Positions 1-8,965 of a stretch of DNA of 64,000 nt are shown here, one piece after another. Position 1 is the first letter of the stretch; each line of letters begins with the position of its first letter. The DNA lies in assembly GCA_046327745.1 (NCBI GenBank), contig JAXLXV010000021.1:1-64000 (forward strand), read 5' to 3'. This DNA is from JABAQJ01 sp046327745. Lineage in GTDB: Bacteria; Gemmatimonadota; Gemmatimonadetes; Gemmatimonadales; Gemmatimonadaceae. A program made the position numbers and the translations under genes. Below the pieces are notes generated by a model. It ran no database searches. It was not told where the DNA came from and saw nothing but the letters and a program-made list of their open reading frames with translations.

Positions 1-532
1 TGGTCGCGCCATCGAAGTTGTAGACGCCCAGGGCGCCAGACGTCCATTGACGGCCCAGTCGCGCGCGATACGAAGGCCGTTCGATGTTGACGTACGCGTC
101 CAACGCGTCGAAATGGTCGTTGACCCGTGGCCACGGCAAGGCGTTACTGCCTAACGTTTCGCGTCCTCGGACATGCGCGTGAACCGAGATGCCCTCCCCC
201 AGCCCCCATCCGCTGACTTCCAGGTCCTGGAGCAGCGGGGACGCGGTCACACGATCGCCAGAGGTGAGCAGCCGGCAATATCCCGTGGCACCGGTGCACT
301 GCACCGGATGGCCATCGGCGGTCGTCAGGTTGCCGCTGGCGTCCTGGATCGCGGAGGCGACGGGAATCGAATCCAGCTTCAGGGGACGCAGATCGATCAT
401 CTGCATCCAGGTCGAGCCCATGATGCGGATGTTCTGGGCCACCGCGCTGGGCCACGCGATCACCGTCAGGAGCAACATGCCGGCCATCGGTAGCAGGCGC
501 GGACACCGGGAGAAGACTCGGCGGGCGGTCAT
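1..532 (-). CDS. Exported protein, partial (3' end outside window), possible outer-membrane barrel
   Basis: The frame is open from an ATG at 532 to the window edge, giving at least 177 residues. It starts with a signal peptide: basic N-region, a hydrophobic stretch MLLLTVIAW and an AVAQ cleavage site near residue 33. The mature part begins NIRIMGSTWMQM and later has short alternating segments such as YVNIERPSYRARLGRQWTSG, which could be beta strands. The start lies 4 bases after the stop of the 20-haem cytochrome gene, so the two are very probably co-transcribed. An exported, possibly barrel-forming protein beside multihaem cytochromes fits the porin part of an electron conduit, but only the N-terminus is visible and no family is recognised with certainty. 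Confidence 0.6.
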   Translation of the reverse strand, partial: MTARRVFSRCPRLLPMAGMLLLTVIAWPSAVAQNIRIMGSTWMQMIDLRPLKLDSIPVASAIQDASGNLTTADGHPVQCTGATGYCRLLTSGDRVTASPLLQDLEVSGWGLGEGISVHAHVRGRETLGSNALPWPRVNDHFDALDAYVNIERPSYRARLGRQWTSGALGVYNFDGAT

Positions 533-536
533 GGGT

Positions 537-2528
537 CTATTCCCCTGCGCTGTGCGACCAGTCGGTCAGGTGGCAGGTCGCGCAGTCCTGCCCGGGCTTG
601 TGGTTCGCCTGCGCGGCGTGGCAGGCCAGGCACACGTTGCGAACCGGCGTGGTCGCCGCACCGATGTTGGTGGTGTGGCACCCCGAGCCAGCGCAGCCGG
701 TCAGGTGCACCGACCGTTGATGCGCCGACCGGGAGTCGACGTGACAACTCGTGCAGGTTCGGTCCGCATTGTGATGGTCGGCGTGGCACGAGACACAGGT
801 CTTCTCAACTTTGCGCGTGACATCCGTACCATGGCACGTCGCGCATTCGAGCTTTGCATGCTGCCCGTGAGCAAACGGGAGTGAACGCTCGGTCGGCGCA
901 TGGGTCGCAAACCGCATGGCGACCGTTTTTTCGATGGCTTTGGGCAGCGCATCGCGCGTGTGGCAGGTCTCACACTTGGCGCCGGTGGCCGTATTCGCGT
1001 GGTGACAATCGCGACACTGGGTCGCGTTGCGTACCGTGCGCGTGCCGTGGGAATCGGTAGAGCTGTGGCACAGTGTGCAGGCCACCGATTTGTGGCGCTT
1101 GTGCGAGAAGGTCGCCGTGTCAGCGGCGACCTGTGGTGGGGAAGGAGCGAACGCGACGCGTCGAACGGTGAAGCCGACCGTGCCGTGTCGAATCGAAGGT
1201 CGGACGCGGCGCGCGGGTAGTGGTGAGCGACTCCAAGACACCGGACCGACCAATGACACGGGGCCGACCAGCGGACGATGGACGCCCGGAAGGGACGGCG
1301 CGGCCGACAATCGCATCGCGCCGCGTCGCGTCTTGGTCTTGTCCTTGTCGATATCCTGATGACAGCTGCGACAGTCCTTCGCCTTGGCCTTCCATGTGTG
1401 CGCGACGTGACAGGCGCCGCAGTTCTCCAGCTTGTGGTTCCCCAGCCCACGGTGCATGGCCGTCAACGTGTCCGCCTGTGAGTGACACTGCGCCGTCGCA
1501 CAGCTCTGGTACGCGCCGAACTGCGTCGTTTGCGTGTGGGGGTTGTGACACGTCCCGCAGACGGCCTTGTGCGGTTCGCTATCCGCGTTGAAGCTGGAAA
1601 GCCGCTTCTTCATCTCGTGGCAGCTGAAGCACTCCTTTTGCTTTGGCGTCAGGCCGGCCCGCGCCGAATCCAGCGGATTCACCTCGAGGGCTTCGACCGT
1701 GAACTTGTGGCACGTAGCGCAGTGAAGGTCCGTCTGATTCGCCATCTTCCCGATCTGGATCTTCACATTGTCGTGACATCCCACCTGGCCGCAGGTCTTG
1801 TCCGCCGTCTTGAATCGGTGGACTTCCTGCGCGTGACAGACGATGCACTCCAGGCTCTTGAACAGCGGTGATTTCCCATTCAGGTGCACCTGGTGCCCGG
1901 CGGTCTGCAAAACCTTCTTCCACGTGCTATCGGCGTCACGCTTTACGTGGCACTCGGCGCATACGCGGTTCGGCACGTTGTTCGGGTGGGCGGGAATCTT
2001 GTCTGGGCGATCCAAGACCCACACATACAACTCTTTCATGCTGGCAAAGATCGACTGTTGATGACAGTCGTGACACAGCAGCTTCGAATGCTTGTTTTCC
2101 TGGGATCCGAACTTCTGGAACGGCGTGTTCATGACGTGACAGCCGGAACAGAAGGCGTTGTCGTGCATCATGAAGTTCCAGGTCTTGAGTCCAGCGAATC
2201 CGCCCACGCCAGCCGCAACGACCACCACGCCGGCAAAGCCCGTCTTCCAGCCATTGGACTTGGCGCCAAACCACGCCATTACCGCCCGCCAGTGGCGGAA
2301 CAGGAGCACCACGAGCACCAGCGCGACCAGCGCTCCCACAATCACGCCGCCGATCTGCACCCACTGGGGGACGGTATTGAGAAGGAAGCGTGCCACCACC
2401 GCCGGCCCGCCAGGCAGTGGAGGCGGCGGTTGAAAGGTGATGCTGTCCGCCGGCGACTGTCCGACCTGCGACGGCGCGGCTTTTGCCGCGGTGTCCTGCA
2501 GGACGGTCAGCAGATGCAACAGGGCCAT
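537..2528 (-). CDS. Membrane-anchored 20-haem c-type cytochrome with NapC/NirT-like N-terminal region
   Basis: The product is about 663 residues from the ATG at 2528; an upstream in-frame start at 2624 lies inside a hairpin and is unlikely. Two membrane helices (about residues 57-79 and 92-112) precede the first haem sites CSGCH and CHDCH, whose spacing resembles NapC/NirT quinol-oxidising cytochromes. I count 20 haem motifs: 17 CXXCH and three CX4CH (CGQVGCH, CATAQCH, CAGSGCH). After the eleventh motif comes a stretch of about 85 residues without haem, rich in Arg and Pro, then nine more motifs starting at CTLCH. It probably takes electrons from the quinone pool or periplasm and passes them outward. 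It lies between a 9-haem lipoprotein and an exported protein gene on the same strand. Confidence 0.85.
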   Translation of the reverse strand: MALLHLLTVLQDTAAKAAPSQVGQSPADSITFQPPPPLPGGPAVVARFLLNTVPQWVQIGGVIVGALVALVLVVLLFRHWRAVMAWFGAKSNGWKTGFAGVVVVAAGVGGFAGLKTWNFMMHDNAFCSGCHVMNTPFQKFGSQENKHSKLLCHDCHQQSIFASMKELYVWVLDRPDKIPAHPNNVPNRVCAECHVKRDADSTWKKVLQTAGHQVHLNGKSPLFKSLECIVCHAQEVHRFKTADKTCGQVGCHDNVKIQIGKMANQTDLHCATCHKFTVEALEVNPLDSARAGLTPKQKECFSCHEMKKRLSSFNADSEPHKAVCGTCHNPHTQTTQFGAYQSCATAQCHSQADTLTAMHRGLGNHKLENCGACHVAHTWKAKAKDCRSCHQDIDKDKTKTRRGAMRLSAAPSLPGVHRPLVGPVSLVGPVSWSRSPLPARRVRPSIRHGTVGFTVRRVAFAPSPPQVAADTATFSHKRHKSVACTLCHSSTDSHGTRTVRNATQCRDCHHANTATGAKCETCHTRDALPKAIEKTVAMRFATHAPTERSLPFAHGQHAKLECATCHGTDVTRKVEKTCVSCHADHHNADRTCTSCHVDSRSAHQRSVHLTGCAGSGCHTTNIGAATTPVRNVCLACHAAQANHKPGQDCATCHLTDWSHSAGE

Positions 2529-2600
2529 AACAAGCGACGTGGGGAGTGGGGTGGTGCCTGGCCGGCGCGCCGGTTCGGGTACCGGCCAGTCTACACGTAC

Positions 2601-2631
2601 ACAGCGGGTGGGGGTTGGCCCCACCCGCTGT
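2601..2631 (-). terminator. Hairpin between two multihaem cytochrome genes
   Basis: A perfect 13-base-pair GC-rich stem (arms 2601-2613 and 2619-2631) with a 5-base loop lies just after the stop of the 9-haem cytochrome gene. No T-run follows on the minus strand, so it may be an attenuating or RNA-stabilising hairpin rather than a full intrinsic terminator. Confidence 0.55.
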
Positions 2632-2656
2632 ACTCTATCGCATCATTCTGTGTCGG

Positions 2657-4171
2657 CTAGCGCCCACTGCCGCTCACCTTCACGTTCGACGGCATCGGCA
2701 GCAACACATCGTACGGTGCCAAGAGCGACGGCGAGACCCCTGGGGGTAAGGCCACACCGTATTCCTTGTTCAGCTGCACCATGCTGGCCTTCAACAGCGC
2801 CTTCACCAAGAACGGGTTGTGCGCGGCCGATCCAACAGCGGTTGCCAAGGCCACGTTGTACGCCGCTCCACGCGCGCTGGTCACCTTGCCAGCGGCCGCG
2901 GGCAGCTTCTGGCTGGCCGGCACGCCGACCAACATCTGATTGACAGCGCCTGCCAGGAACGAGATGTCCGATTCGGCGGTGGCGAACGCCGTGCGGGCCG
3001 TCGCTTCCGACGCGTGGCAGCCAGTGCCCACGCAGGACTTGTAGGACCGAACGTTGTCCGCGCAGCTCTGGTCATCCGTCGGCAACCCACTCGCATTCAC
3101 GCACGGGATGGGCAGGAACCGATGTCCAACGACCTGCACCGTCACATTGTTGTTGTCTTTGGCAGTGTAGTTCTGCACGTGGCAGGTGGTGCACAGCTTC
3201 GGATTCTTGTCTGAGCCGTGTGACGACTCGGTCTCGTCAAACGAGATGCCCGGCGGCCACCAACCAGCGGTCCCAAAGAGGAGCGGACCGTGCGGAGCGT
3301 GTGGTGAATCGCGGTTGCCGGTGAAGTCCGGGTTGCCGCGACGGTTGTGGCACTTCACGCAGAGGTTCTGCTCGGGATCGCGTGAGTCGATCGGGAATCG
3401 CAGCTGATGCTCGTTCGCTGAACCATGCGGGTCGTGGCAGACGATGCAGGCCACACCAAACGCGGCGTCCGTCTGCGTCGTGCCCTTGGTCGCTTCCACA
3501 TAGTTGGTGTTCACGCCCCACGACTTCAGGACTTGCTGACCGATGTGACAGCCCTGGCAGGCCGCGCGCGGGCCATTCGGCACTTCCGGCGCAGTGGCCG
3601 TGGCGCCGTTGTAGGCACGCGTATAGGACGTCGAGTGGCGGGACTTGCTCCACTCTTCCACGAAGGGATGGTGCGTTCCGGAGTGGCACTCCGCACACCC
3701 GTTCGTCGCGCCAACACTGGCAAGCGCCGAAGCGAGCATGGTGCCGCGAGCCGGGGACTTCACGTGATTCAGGCCAGCACCGTGGCAGCTTTCGCACTGC
3801 ACGTCATGGAATCGGTTATCCGACGTGGCGGTCCACCCAACATTGCCGCTCGCGCCGTTGCCGTTCGCGCTGATTGTATGACAGCCTTCGCACACCGCCT
3901 GCTTGCCGGCGTTCGCCTGCAACGTGGACCACGCACTCGCATGCTTCGTGGTTGCCCACTTCGCTTGTTGCGACGCATGGCAGGCACCGCAAACAGTCTT
4001 CTTCGTCGCCTCGTCGCTGTATCCGACAAAGTTCGCGGCCGCAGCGGGAGGAGTCGTGAAATTCGGCCCATCGCGATAGACAATCTTCTCGTCAACACAA
4101 CCGCCTAACGCGAGGACTGTCAGCGTGGTTGCACCTGTGTACGCAAGCCACGACCATCGTCCGCGTTTCAT
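2657..4171 (-). CDS. Nine-haem c-type cytochrome lipoprotein
   Basis: The ATG at 4171 is chosen because a GGGAGG ribosome-binding site lies about 10 bases upstream and the product (504 residues) then opens with a lipoprotein signal, basic MKRGR and lipobox LALGGC. Haem motifs in order are CGACH, CEGCH, CESCH, CAECH, CQGCH, CIVCH, CVKCH, CTTCH and one CX4CH (CVGTGCH). The last 110 residues have no haem site. Lipid anchoring and haem density suggest an outer-membrane, possibly surface-exposed, electron carrier similar in role to decahaem lipoproteins of extracellular respiration. No match to a named subfamily can be claimed. It is the first gene of the cytochrome cluster, with the 20-haem gene directly downstream. 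Confidence 0.87.
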   Translation of the reverse strand: MKRGRWSWLAYTGATTLTVLALGGCVDEKIVYRDGPNFTTPPAAAANFVGYSDEATKKTVCGACHASQQAKWATTKHASAWSTLQANAGKQAVCEGCHTISANGNGASGNVGWTATSDNRFHDVQCESCHGAGLNHVKSPARGTMLASALASVGATNGCAECHSGTHHPFVEEWSKSRHSTSYTRAYNGATATAPEVPNGPRAACQGCHIGQQVLKSWGVNTNYVEATKGTTQTDAAFGVACIVCHDPHGSANEHQLRFPIDSRDPEQNLCVKCHNRRGNPDFTGNRDSPHAPHGPLLFGTAGWWPPGISFDETESSHGSDKNPKLCTTCHVQNYTAKDNNNVTVQVVGHRFLPIPCVNASGLPTDDQSCADNVRSYKSCVGTGCHASEATARTAFATAESDISFLAGAVNQMLVGVPASQKLPAAAGKVTSARGAAYNVALATAVGSAAHNPFLVKALLKASMVQLNKEYGVALPPGVSPSLLAPYDVLLPMPSNVKVSGSGR

Positions 4172-4602
4172 GTATGAGTCCTCCCCCACTGTTGGTGGTC
4201 CAACCAAAGATGTCGGTAAGGCCCTTCCAGAGCCACTACCCTCTGAGGCTGAGTGCCAACCTAGAACCGGGTCAGCGCCGAGCTATCAGGGAATTCCCGA
4301 CTATTGGACGGTGACTTCTACATCGTTATGCACCGCACCAACCGTGCACCGGTCGAGCAACTGATCCCCAGTGCTCCGCATCGATGTCAGAAATTCCTGC
4401 CTGTTAGGCTCGGCGTGGCTGAACGACCCTCTGTCAGTGCTTCCAGCACGCCCTGCGCGGGATTCCCTGAGGGAACTCTCATTTCCGCTACGCGACTGGT
4501 CTCAACGACGCACGTCTGTGACGAACCGAATAGCAGATTGTGAGTGGCACCGGTTCGAAACTGCGAAGTCACCGGCAGGTTAGCGACCCGCGGTGTCGCG
4601 AC
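4172..4602. other. 431-base gap upstream of the cytochrome cluster; no gene seen
   Basis: No plausible coding frame is visible. The stretch must hold the promoter of the leftward 9-haem cytochrome gene and the end of the ccm transcript. It contains two short palindromes, GGGAATTCCC near 4290 and TCCCTGAGGGA near 4463, which could be regulator sites, but nothing ties them to a regulator. Confidence 0.4.
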
Positions 4603-5055
4603 CTAACGGTCGGCAGGCGGCTCGGTAGGTCTCGCGCTTCCCTCGTCAGCCACTACGATAGGTGCCGTCCATCGCTTCACGACACGGGAGACGAACAGAA
4701 GACCGCCGGCAATCGCCAGGAACGGAAAGACGTAGAGCAGGAGATTGGCGCCCTTTGGTTTCGGTTCCAACAAAATCCATTCGCCATACCGATCCACGAA
4801 ATATTGCTTTACCTCGTCCGGTGACTTGCCCGCGCGCAGCTGGTCGCGCACCAACTCGCGCATCTGCGCCGACAGCTCAGACGGAGAGTCCTGGATCGAT
4901 TCGCCCTGGCATACGGGACAGCGCAAAACGGACGACAGCGCGCGGGTCTGCGCCTGCAACGCCGAGTCGGACATCGCTGGCGTCTGGGCGGCTAACGGTC
5001 CTGCCACAATCGCCAGAAGGGCAACGCGCCTGATCCCGCGGGCTACCCCAATCAT
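4603..5055 (-). CDS. ccmH: Cytochrome c maturation protein CcmH (haem-handling thiol protein)
   Basis: The 150-residue product reduces apocytochrome cysteines before haem attachment on the periplasmic side. The family signature LRCPVCQ is at residues 44-50, with the redox cysteines at 46 and 49. A signal peptide precedes it and a membrane helix follows near residues 100-120, as in short CcmH/CycL proteins. The ATG at 5055 overlaps the stop of ccmG as ATGA, which fixes the start; the longer frame upstream is read-through of another frame. It is the last gene of the ccm operon. No CcmI-like TPR extension is present and no separate ccmI lies in the window. Confidence 0.93.
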   Translation of the reverse strand: MIGVARGIRRVALLAIVAGPLAAQTPAMSDSALQAQTRALSSVLRCPVCQGESIQDSPSELSAQMRELVRDQLRAGKSPDEVKQYFVDRYGEWILLEPKPKGANLLLYVFPFLAIAGGLLFVSRVVKRWTAPIVVADEGSARPTEPPADR

Positions 5056-5627
5056 CGATCGCCGGCAGGCGCCGGAAGGGCGAGCAATGAGTCCACCTTC
5101 GTTCGTAACACCGTCGCGGTGACGGGGCCCACGTGCTTGTACGCGACGCGACCGTCCCGGCCAATGAAGAACGTTTCTGGCACGCCGTACAAACCGTACG
5201 CGATGGCGATCCGCGTTTTCGGATCGTTGACCGATGGATACGACTGCCCGCCCATCTGCTGGATCCACGCCAGACCATTGGCGGGGATGTCTTGGTACAA
5301 GACACCGACAAAGTGCGCTTCCTTGCCTACGTACTCCTGGGCCACCGCGGAGAGCGTCTCGTGTTCATCACGACAAGCGAGACACCATGACGCCCAAAAA
5401 TTGAGCACCGTCACCTGACCGTGCAGGCTACCCAGGCTGATCGTGTCCCCTGCCGCGCGGGCCAGCACCCCTTGGCCGGGTGAGAACACCTCCAGCGCAA
5501 AGTCGGGCGCGGCCTTGCCCGGCAGCGGAGAAGGAATGTCTTTCGGATCACGCGTTAGGCCAAAGGCCAGGAGCGCGATCAACGGGACGGCCACGGCCCC
5601 AGCGATCGTCGCGCGCTTCCAGTTCAT
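5052..5627 (-). CDS. ccmG: Thiol:disulfide oxidoreductase CcmG/DsbE (TlpA-like)
   Basis: The 191-residue membrane-anchored thioredoxin-fold protein passes reducing power to CcmH and apocytochromes. From the ATG at 5627 there is one N-terminal helix (about residues 7-24), then the redox site WCLAC with cysteines 82 and 85 in the context NFWASWC, and the cis-proline region YGVPETFFIGRDG typical of DsbE. The start lies one base after the ccmF stop (TGAGATG), and the 3' end overlaps ccmH by four bases, so translation is probably coupled. The dipeptide LA between the cysteines differs from the common PT or GP of this family. Confidence 0.92.
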   Translation of the reverse strand: MNWKRATIAGAVAVPLIALLAFGLTRDPKDIPSPLPGKAAPDFALEVFSPGQGVLARAAGDTISLGSLHGQVTVLNFWASWCLACRDEHETLSAVAQEYVGKEAHFVGVLYQDIPANGLAWIQQMGGQSYPSVNDPKTRIAIAYGLYGVPETFFIGRDGRVAYKHVGPVTATVLRTKVDSLLALPAPAGDR

Positions 5628-5628
5628 C

Positions 5629-7653
5629 TCAGGCAGCCCCTCCCAAGGCAGCACCGCCCACCGCAGCTTCTGGCGTGCGCACTGCTTCTGCGGAGCGCTC
5701 TGGCAGACGACGGCGGACCGGGACCGAGGCGAGGATTCCCCCAAAGCACACCACCATGCCGCCAAACCAGATCCACGGCACCAGCGGCTCCAGAATTACT
5801 CGAATCGTCGCCTGCGAACCGTCCGGCTCAAACGCCATCAGGTTCATGTAGATGTCGCCGACCAATCGGCTGTGTACCGACGGCGTTGGCACAGGTGACT
5901 GCGAGGTCGGATAGAAGTTCATTCGCGGATCCAACTTGGCGACCTCGGAGTTGCCGCGCAGCACAACGACCGTCGCCCCGATCACCTGGCGCTGCTTCTC
6001 CTCTCGTCCCCATACGTCATCCAGTCGCACGGTGAGGCCGGCCACCTGGGTCGTTCCGCCTTTCTTCAGCGTTGCCTCGTGTTCCGTCTTGAACGTGCTG
6101 GAGGCTGCGATACCTAACGCCACCAAGATCACGCCGATGTGCGCGATGTATCCTCCGTAGCGGCGGCGATTCGCGTCGATCAACCGTTTGATGGCGATCA
6201 CCCAGTTCTCGCCGTGCGCCGACCGGCGCACGGACGCCCCGGTGATGAACTCCCGAAGGTTGGCCACCAAGGCAAAGGCAGCGAAGGCAAACGACAGTAC
6301 GGCGTACACATTCCGCGCCCCGGCCACCACGGCCACCACCGCACCAATCAGCGCGCCAATGGACGGTGGTAGCAGCTGCCGGCGAACCACATCAGCCCCG
6401 GCGCGTCGCCAGGGCAGTGCCGGTCCCACGCCCATCAGGAATAGCAGGGCCATGCACATGGGCAAGGTCATCAGGTTGAAGAAGGGCTCACCCACGGAGA
6501 CCTTCACCCCGCGGAGCGCTTCGGCAACCAGCGGATACAACGTGCCCACCAGCACCGTGATCGAGAACGCCGTCAGAAACAGGTTGTTCAGGAGAAACAC
6601 GGACTCTCGCGACACGGCGGCATCCAGCCGCCCCGGTTCTCCCGTGGCGTCGGCGGTCCCGGCCACGATGGCCACCGCCGCAATCAGCGTGATGGCAATG
6701 AAGCCGAGGAAGTAGTAGCCAATCGTGCCCTGTGTGAAGGCGTGAACAGAAGAGAGCACGCCAGAGCGCGTCAGGAACGTTCCCAGAATCGTCAGCACAA
6801 ACGTGCCGACGATCAGATTCAGGTTCCACAGCTTCAACATCCCCCGGCGTTCTTGCACCATGACCGAGTGTAGGAACGCCGTGGCGGTGAGCCACGGGAT
6901 AAACGACGCATTCTCCACGGGGTCCCAGGCCCAGTAGCCGCCCCAGCCAAGGACCTCATACGACCACCACATGCCAGCGATGATGGCCGCACTCAGGAAC
7001 ATCCAGGCCGTTAGCGTCCAGCGCCGCGACAGACGAATCCAGTCGTCCGAGACGACCTCGCCCGAGAGCATGGCCCCCACAGCAAAGCCAAACGGCACGG
7101 ACATCCCGACGTACCCCAGGTACAACAACGGTGGGTGCACCGCCATCAGGATGTGATTCTGCAGCAGCGGATTTGGCCCAGGACCGTCGGCGGGGATCGG
7201 CGAGACCAGCGTGAACGGGTTGGCGGGTCCGACCAACAGGATCAGGAAGAAGACCGCGACGATCATCAAGGTCATGCCGGCGTATGGCACTAACGCGCCC
7301 GGCCGGCTGCGGTTCTGCGCGATCACCAGCGCCGAGTACATGGTGAGGACCCAGGCCCAGAACAGGATGGAGCCCTCGAGTGCCCCCCACAGGGAGATCA
7401 CCGTGAAAAACACTGGCGTGGCGCGGCTGCCCACCTGGGCCACGTATCCCACACTGAAGTCGTGGGAGACCAGCGCAAAGATCATCGCGATCGTGGCCGC
7501 GGTGACCAACCAGAACGTGGTGAACAGCGCTGCGTACCCCGCGCGCAACACATCCTGTCGTCCGCGCCGTGCGCCAACACCTAACGCGATCGCCGCGAAT
7601 ACCGCGGTCCCTAGCGCCACCATCAAGGCGTCGAGCCCAATCAGGCGCGTCAC
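5629..7653 (-). CDS. ccmF: Haem lyase CcmF (cytochrome c maturation, holocytochrome synthase)
   Basis: The 674-residue polytopic protein has the periplasmic tryptophan-rich WWD-type motif (WGGYWAWDPVENAS, about residues 235-250) that binds haem delivered by CcmE. It also has the conserved PPLLYLGYVG and TRSGVLSSVHAF segments of CcmF and NrfE. It attaches haem to CXXCH sites at the outer face of the inner membrane. The start overlaps the ccmE stop by four bases. It is slightly longer than typical CcmF, and CcmH is the only other ligase component in the operon. Confidence 0.95.
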   Translation of the reverse strand: MTRLIGLDALMVALGTAVFAAIALGVGARRGRQDVLRAGYAALFTTFWLVTAATIAMIFALVSHDFSVGYVAQVGSRATPVFFTVISLWGALEGSILFWAWVLTMYSALVIAQNRSRPGALVPYAGMTLMIVAVFFLILLVGPANPFTLVSPIPADGPGPNPLLQNHILMAVHPPLLYLGYVGMSVPFGFAVGAMLSGEVVSDDWIRLSRRWTLTAWMFLSAAIIAGMWWSYEVLGWGGYWAWDPVENASFIPWLTATAFLHSVMVQERRGMLKLWNLNLIVGTFVLTILGTFLTRSGVLSSVHAFTQGTIGYYFLGFIAITLIAAVAIVAGTADATGEPGRLDAAVSRESVFLLNNLFLTAFSITVLVGTLYPLVAEALRGVKVSVGEPFFNLMTLPMCMALLFLMGVGPALPWRRAGADVVRRQLLPPSIGALIGAVVAVVAGARNVYAVLSFAFAAFALVANLREFITGASVRRSAHGENWVIAIKRLIDANRRRYGGYIAHIGVILVALGIAASSTFKTEHEATLKKGGTTQVAGLTVRLDDVWGREEKQRQVIGATVVVLRGNSEVAKLDPRMNFYPTSQSPVPTPSVHSRLVGDIYMNLMAFEPDGSQATIRVILEPLVPWIWFGGMVVCFGGILASVPVRRRLPERSAEAVRTPEAAVGGAALGGAA

Positions 7654-8108
7654 GACTTGGATTCCTTCATCAGGGTCTTGTACATGTCCTTCGGCATCTC
7701 TCCCGACTTGGGCGCGCGGTACTCATTCGAGTGCTTGATCATCAGGTTGGTGGACTCGAACACGCCATCGCGGTGATAGCGCCCCTCCACCACGACGCCC
7801 ATGCCGTCGCGAAACATCTGGGGCGGCGCGCCACGCGAATGCACGGTGACGCTTCCCTTCCCATCGTTCACCACAAAGCGGAGGTCCAACCGGTCGGCGT
7901 CCCACTTCACCGATCCAGCGGAGACCATGCCGCCCAAGCGAACCGGCACGTCGTAGCCCTTGTCGCCCTTGGCCAACAACTCCGCTGGCGTCAGGAAGAA
8001 GACCACGTTCTTGGTCAGGCCGCCGTACATGAGGTACCCGAAGACGGCCAGCACGATGACCGCGGCCACCATAAAGGTGGCGCGACGTCGTCCCGCAGTA
8101 TTGCTCAC
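7650..8108 (-). CDS. ccmE: Periplasmic haem chaperone CcmE
   Basis: The product has 152 residues with one N-terminal membrane helix (about 10-29) and an OB-fold domain. It binds haem covalently through a conserved histidine; here the site is KHSNEYRAP, with His126 and Tyr130. It carries haem from CcmC/CcmD to CcmF. The start is a GTG with a strong GGGAGG site upstream, and it overlaps the ccmD stop as GTGA. The His-type active site places it with bacterial CcmE rather than the Cys-type archaeal variant. Confidence 0.94.
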   Translation of the reverse strand: MSNTAGRRRATFMVAAVIVLAVFGYLMYGGLTKNVVFFLTPAELLAKGDKGYDVPVRLGGMVSAGSVKWDADRLDLRFVVNDGKGSVTVHSRGAPPQMFRDGMGVVVEGRYHRDGVFESTNLMIKHSNEYRAPKSGEMPKDMYKTLMKESKS

Positions 8109-8257
8109 GAATTCCTCCCGCCAGCGTTAGGCATCTGCGCCTGTTTCTCGGCTGCTCGTCGCGTCGTTCGCACCAGCCGGGCCGCGTAGCCCAGCAGCGC
8201 GATCCACGTCACCACGTACGCGGCGATGATATAGGTTGAATTGCTCGTCTCAGGCAT
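8105..8257 (-). CDS. ccmD: Haem exporter accessory protein CcmD
   Basis: This 50-residue gene is easily missed. It starts at an ATG inside the last 8 bases of ccmC (ATGCCTGA) and ends in a TGA that overlaps the GTG of ccmE. The protein has a short polar N-terminus, one membrane helix (about residues 9-28, YIIAAYVVTWIALLGYAA) and a basic tail RLVRTTRRAAEKQAQ, the usual CcmD layout. CcmD releases holo-CcmE from the CcmABC complex. Identification rests on size, topology and position between ccmC and ccmE, since CcmD sequences are poorly conserved. Confidence 0.88.
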   Translation of the reverse strand: MPETSNSTYIIAAYVVTWIALLGYAARLVRTTRRAAEKQAQMPNAGGRNS

Positions 8258-8963
8258 GTACCGGCTCTCCGGCCATCACGGCCCGTTCATCCTCGCGCTC
8301 GGCCGCCCGCTCCCAGCGCAACGCCTTGTACCGCGTCATGATGAAGTAGATGGTGACCAGCATGAACGCGATCGCGTTCGCGCGCAGCGACAACACATAG
8401 TACGGATCTACAGTACTCGGACTCGACTGCGGTTGATGTAACGTCCGCCACCACTTCACGGACATATAGACGATCGGCACGTTCAACGCACCCAAGATGC
8501 CCACCGCCGCGCTCCACTGGGCACGGCGTTCCACGTCTTCCACGAACGACCGCAACGCAAGGTAGCCGACGAAGATTAACAGAAGCACCGCGGTCGAAGT
8601 CAGGCGAGCATCCCACGTCCACCAGATGCCCCACGTCGGACGTGCCCAGATTGAACCCAGCGCCAACGTCAGCGCGGTGAGCACGGCCCCGACTTCGGCG
8701 GCGGCGGCGGCTAGCAGGTCGTGCTTCTCTTGCCCCTTCCAGAGGTAGAGCAGCGATGAAATCGCCACGATGAAAAAGGCAATCATCATGTTCCACGCGG
8801 CGGCGACGTGGACGTACATGATCTTCTGCAGGTGACCCATGTCACGATCGGCCGGACTGATGAGAAAGCCGATCACCTGACAGGCAATCAGGAGCGCAAA
8901 CGACGCGACCCCAAAGAGGCGATACGGAAGCGCAGGAACCCGAGCGGGCGTTGAGACTGGCAT
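8250..8963 (-). CDS. ccmC: Haem transfer protein CcmC
   Basis: The 237-residue six-helix membrane protein loads haem onto CcmE. The WWD signature WGIWWTWDARLT is present, flanked by conserved histidines in HVAAAW and TLHQP. The ATG at 8963 is preferred over the longer frame because it lies two bases after the ccmB stop and gives the usual family length. The 3' end overlaps ccmD by eight bases. Confidence 0.94.
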   Translation of the reverse strand: MPVSTPARVPALPYRLFGVASFALLIACQVIGFLISPADRDMGHLQKIMYVHVAAAWNMMIAFFIVAISSLLYLWKGQEKHDLLAAAAAEVGAVLTALTLALGSIWARPTWGIWWTWDARLTSTAVLLLIFVGYLALRSFVEDVERRAQWSAAVGILGALNVPIVYMSVKWWRTLHQPQSSPSTVDPYYVLSLRANAIAFMLVTIYFIMTRYKALRWERAAEREDERAVMAGEPVHA

Positions 8964-8965
8964 GT

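Noticed and set aside
189..884. Plus-strand frame of 231 codons over the start of the cytochrome cluster
   Set aside because: Opposite strand carries a signal-peptide protein and a haem-motif-rich cytochrome, which explain the DNA better.
2529..2624. Upstream extension of the 20-haem cytochrome to an earlier start
   Set aside because: It would translate through a 13-base-pair hairpin and adds an Arg/Pro-rich leader with no signal features.
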